NCBI RefSeq assembly: GCF_041435495.1
Contig: NZ_CP108644.1
Location: 2,790,001-2,854,000, forward strand
Direction: 5' to 3'
From: Streptomyces sp. NBC_01116
GTDB lineage: Bacteria > Actinomycetota > Actinomycetes > Streptomycetales > Streptomycetaceae
DNA length: 64,000 nt
Positions 62,424-64,000 of the stretch are shown in pieces. The notes beneath the pieces were generated by a model. The model was not told the DNA's origin, ran no database searches, and was given only the letters and a program-made list of their open reading frames with translations. The position numbers and the translations under genes are program-made. Position 1 is the first letter of the stretch, and each line of letters starts with the position of its first letter.

Positions 62424-63119
62424 TCACGAGCCGGCGGCTCCCGCCGCCTCCTCGATGAGGTCGGTGACCGGGCCGGGCTGCGAGGCGAGGGAGGCGTGAC
62501 CAGCGTCCAGCTCGATCGTCCTGCGCGGCTGCATCCGTGCCGCCATGCGGCGCTCGTTGTCGGGGTGGATCATGCGGTCGGCGGCGGAGACCTGGTACCA
62601 CGTGGGCTTGGACCGCCAGGCCGGGGCGGTGACGTTGTCGCCGAACGTCGAGGCCAGCGGCGCCTTCTGTGTCACCGCCATCACCAGGGCCTCCTCCTCG
62701 GACAGGTCCTGGGCGAAGCTCTCGTGGAACTTGTCCTGCTTGATCCACAGGTAGCCGTCGGAGTCCGGGGCGAGGTTCTCGAAGGCGGCGGGCGGCTTCT
62801 CCTGGCTGATCTGTCCGGGGCTCTCACCGGCGTCCGGGGCGAACGCGGCGATGTAGACGAGGCCGGTGACGTTCGGCAGGTCGCCGGCCTCCGTGATGAC
62901 CGCACCGCCGTAGGAGTGGCCGACCAGGACCACCGGGCCGTCGATCTGCCGGACCATCTTGCGGGTGCGCTCGGCGTCCTCGGCCAGGGAGGTCAGCGGG
63001 TTCTCCACCGCGTGCAGGGAGCCGAAACCGCGGCGGTGCAGTTCGGTGATGACTCCGGCCCAGTGGGCGGCGCCGCCCCAGAAGCCGTGGACCAGGACGA
63101 TCGCGGGTTCGTCAGCCAT
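62424..63119 (-). CDS. Alpha/beta hydrolase
   Basis: A 231-aa hydrolase starting MADEPAIVLVHGFWGGAAHW at ATG 63119. The nucleophile elbow is VGHSYGGAV (Ser about 78), the acid region is SAADRMIHP and the catalytic His is in LDAGHASL. Its layout (a stand-alone domain with HGFWGGAAHW) resembles a group of small esterases close to plant methylesterase/hydroxynitrile lyase enzymes. No signal peptide. The substrate is not known. It faces the acdH terminator. Confidence 0.87.
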   Translation of the reverse strand: MADEPAIVLVHGFWGGAAHWAGVITELHRRGFGSLHAVENPLTSLAEDAERTRKMVRQIDGPVVLVGHSYGGAVITEAGDLPNVTGLVYIAAFAPDAGESPGQISQEKPPAAFENLAPDSDGYLWIKQDKFHESFAQDLSEEEALVMAVTQKAPLASTFGDNVTAPAWRSKPTWYQVSAADRMIHPDNERRMAARMQPRRTIELDAGHASLASQPGPVTDLIEEAAGAAGS

Positions 63120-63281
63120 CGGGCGGTGCCTTTCGAGGGGGGCGCGGCGGAAGCCGTTCCTCCCCAGCAGACGCCCGTCCGCCCGTCCTTGCATGCCGGG
63201 AGCCGTCATTCAGGTGGCCGCCCGGGGCCCGGTCAGGGTGGCGGCCCGGTCACGGTGGAGGACAGGGCCCGTCGGGCCGCC

Positions 63282-63824
63282 TCAGCGCCAGGCGTGCCGG
63301 ATCTTCAGCCGTCCGTAGCCCACCGCTCCCGAGAAGCGGATGCGCGGCGCTCCGGCGCGGGCCGGCTGCTGGGGCTTGTAGCGCAGGTCCTTCCAGCCGG
63401 TCGTCACTCCCTCGACCTCGACGGTCGCGTCGCGCGGCACGGTGATGCTCGCGTTGCCGGTGCCCAGGCTCAGCTCGATGTCGACGACCGGGCCCTCGAT
63501 GATCGCCCGGGACAGGTCCAGCCGCACCCGCCCGAAGGCGGACTCGACCTTGAGGACGCGGGGTACCCGCCATACGCCGCGCCGCTTGATCCGTCCGCCG
63601 GCGGCGGCGATCGTCGAGGTGGTGCCCGGGTCCTCCGCCGGGAGCTGGTCCAGGGCCGCCGCGAGTTCGCCGTGCGTCGTGGCGGCCAGCACCCGGCCGA
63701 GGCGCTCGTCCATCTCCTCGTGCGGGATGTGCTCGTCGGCGTACGCCTCGCGCACGCGCCGTACCGCGCTCTCGCGGTCGTCCTCGCTCACGCGCGAAGT
63801 GGCGTGCGGCTTGGGCGAGTTCAC
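63282..63824 (-). CDS. DUF1707 (SHOCT-like) protein with C-terminal beta domain
   Basis: A 180-aa protein from GTG 63824. Residues about 12-65 are the DUF1707 domain (RVSEDDRESAVRRVREAYA, HIPHEEMDERLGRVLAATTHGE abbreviated here to its ends). The C-terminal half is beta-strand-rich, as in DUF2154/LiaF-like domains (SAFGRVRLDLS, SLGTGNASITVP). No TM segment is seen, which is less common in this family. It may sense envelope stress, by analogy only. Confidence 0.83.
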   Translation of the reverse strand: MNSPKPHATSRVSEDDRESAVRRVREAYADEHIPHEEMDERLGRVLAATTHGELAAALDQLPAEDPGTTSTIAAAGGRIKRRGVWRVPRVLKVESAFGRVRLDLSRAIIEGPVVDIELSLGTGNASITVPRDATVEVEGVTTGWKDLRYKPQQPARAGAPRIRFSGAVGYGRLKIRHAWR

Positions 63825-63963
63825 CGCTTCACTCTAAGGGCTGACCCGCAATTCCCGGCCTCACGGACATGGCCGGGAAACCACCGCCCGGAGCCCGGGG
63901 CCGGGATCCTTGGCGAGGGGCGACGTCCTCGCCCTCCGCAGCGCCTACCGAGGGAGCAGACAC

Positions 63964-64000
63964 ATGAGTCGGTCCGGAAGATCCGCGGGCGCGTTACTGG
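63964..64000 (+). CDS. Start of a gene running off the right edge (TTA codon)
   Basis: ATG 63964 follows GAGGGAG with 7-nt spacing. The 12 visible codons read MSRSGRSAGALL, the basic n-region and start of a hydrophobic helix expected of a signal peptide. Codon 11 is TTA, the rare Leu codon read only by the bldA tRNA in Streptomyces, so translation may depend on developmental stage. The product cannot be named. Confidence 0.6.
   Translation, partial: MSRSGRSAGALL

Overview
The window is a stretch of very high-GC actinobacterial chromosome, almost certainly Streptomyces. Wobble positions are nearly all G or C, GTG starts are frequent, and ribosome binding sites are GGAG-like. Typical Streptomyces families occur: XRE-DUF5753/DUF397 pairs, GPP34 proteins, DUF1707, PucR regulators and fused ABC exporters. 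The last gene starts with an in-frame TTA codon. No rRNA, tRNA or CRISPR array was seen.

Region 1 (1-9.5 kb) looks like a RiPP locus. On the minus strand a 51-residue class III lanthipeptide-like precursor, an MFS exporter and the N-terminus of a LanKC synthetase form an operon, with a strong hairpin between precursor and exporter. Divergent from it, across an intergenic region carrying a split 18-bp inverted repeat, run a radical SAM/SPASM-like enzyme, a haem-oxygenase-fold diiron oxidase and a 72-aa small protein (translationally coupled). A zinc-ribbon/class III cyclase/ATPase/TPR protein, an intracellular subtilase and a GAF protein follow.

Region 2 (9.6-26 kb) is mostly ordinary chromosome: a sugar isomerase-like protein, a Tat-exported GH3 N-acetylglucosaminidase, secreted proteins, a PS-10-type peptidase and a 1243-aa fused ABC exporter with one degenerate ATP site. 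There is also an orphan protein resembling the C-terminus of Cas8c/Csd1. A PucR regulator, SSF symporter, ureohydrolase and ThDP enzyme form a probable guanidino-compound locus. Region 3 (26-29 kb) has lower GC and holds the decayed tail of a polymorphic toxin, a coupled candidate immunity gene and a further, probably frameshifted gene.

Region 4 (29-48 kb) is a mosaic of single genes. It includes an FG-GAP protein beside a perfect 24-bp palindrome, a methyltransferase with a His-rich N-terminus, a frameshifted GNAT gene, a GPP34 protein, and an IS200/IS605 element (tnpA plus tnpB) inserted in an XRE-DUF5753 gene. An AraC/VOC/UvrA-like cassette, an acyl-CoA dehydrogenase, a TesB thioesterase and a CDF metal exporter follow.

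Region 5 (48.1-53.3 kb) is the second highlight: a cellulose-synthase-like GT2 glycosyltransferase followed 23 bp later by a 1015-aa fusion of a membrane acyltransferase-3, an SGNH domain and a GH16 glucanase. A DasR-like site lies upstream. Together they could make, acylate and trim a surface glucan. Region 6 (53.3-64 kb) has a TetR/NmrA divergent pair, a second GPP34 gene, and a TetR-controlled leucine/isovalerate operon (carboxylase beta and alpha subunits, HMG-CoA lyase, acyl-CoA dehydrogenase) closed by a perfect 18-bp terminator. The window ends with an alpha/beta hydrolase, a DUF1707 protein and the start of a secreted-looking gene.
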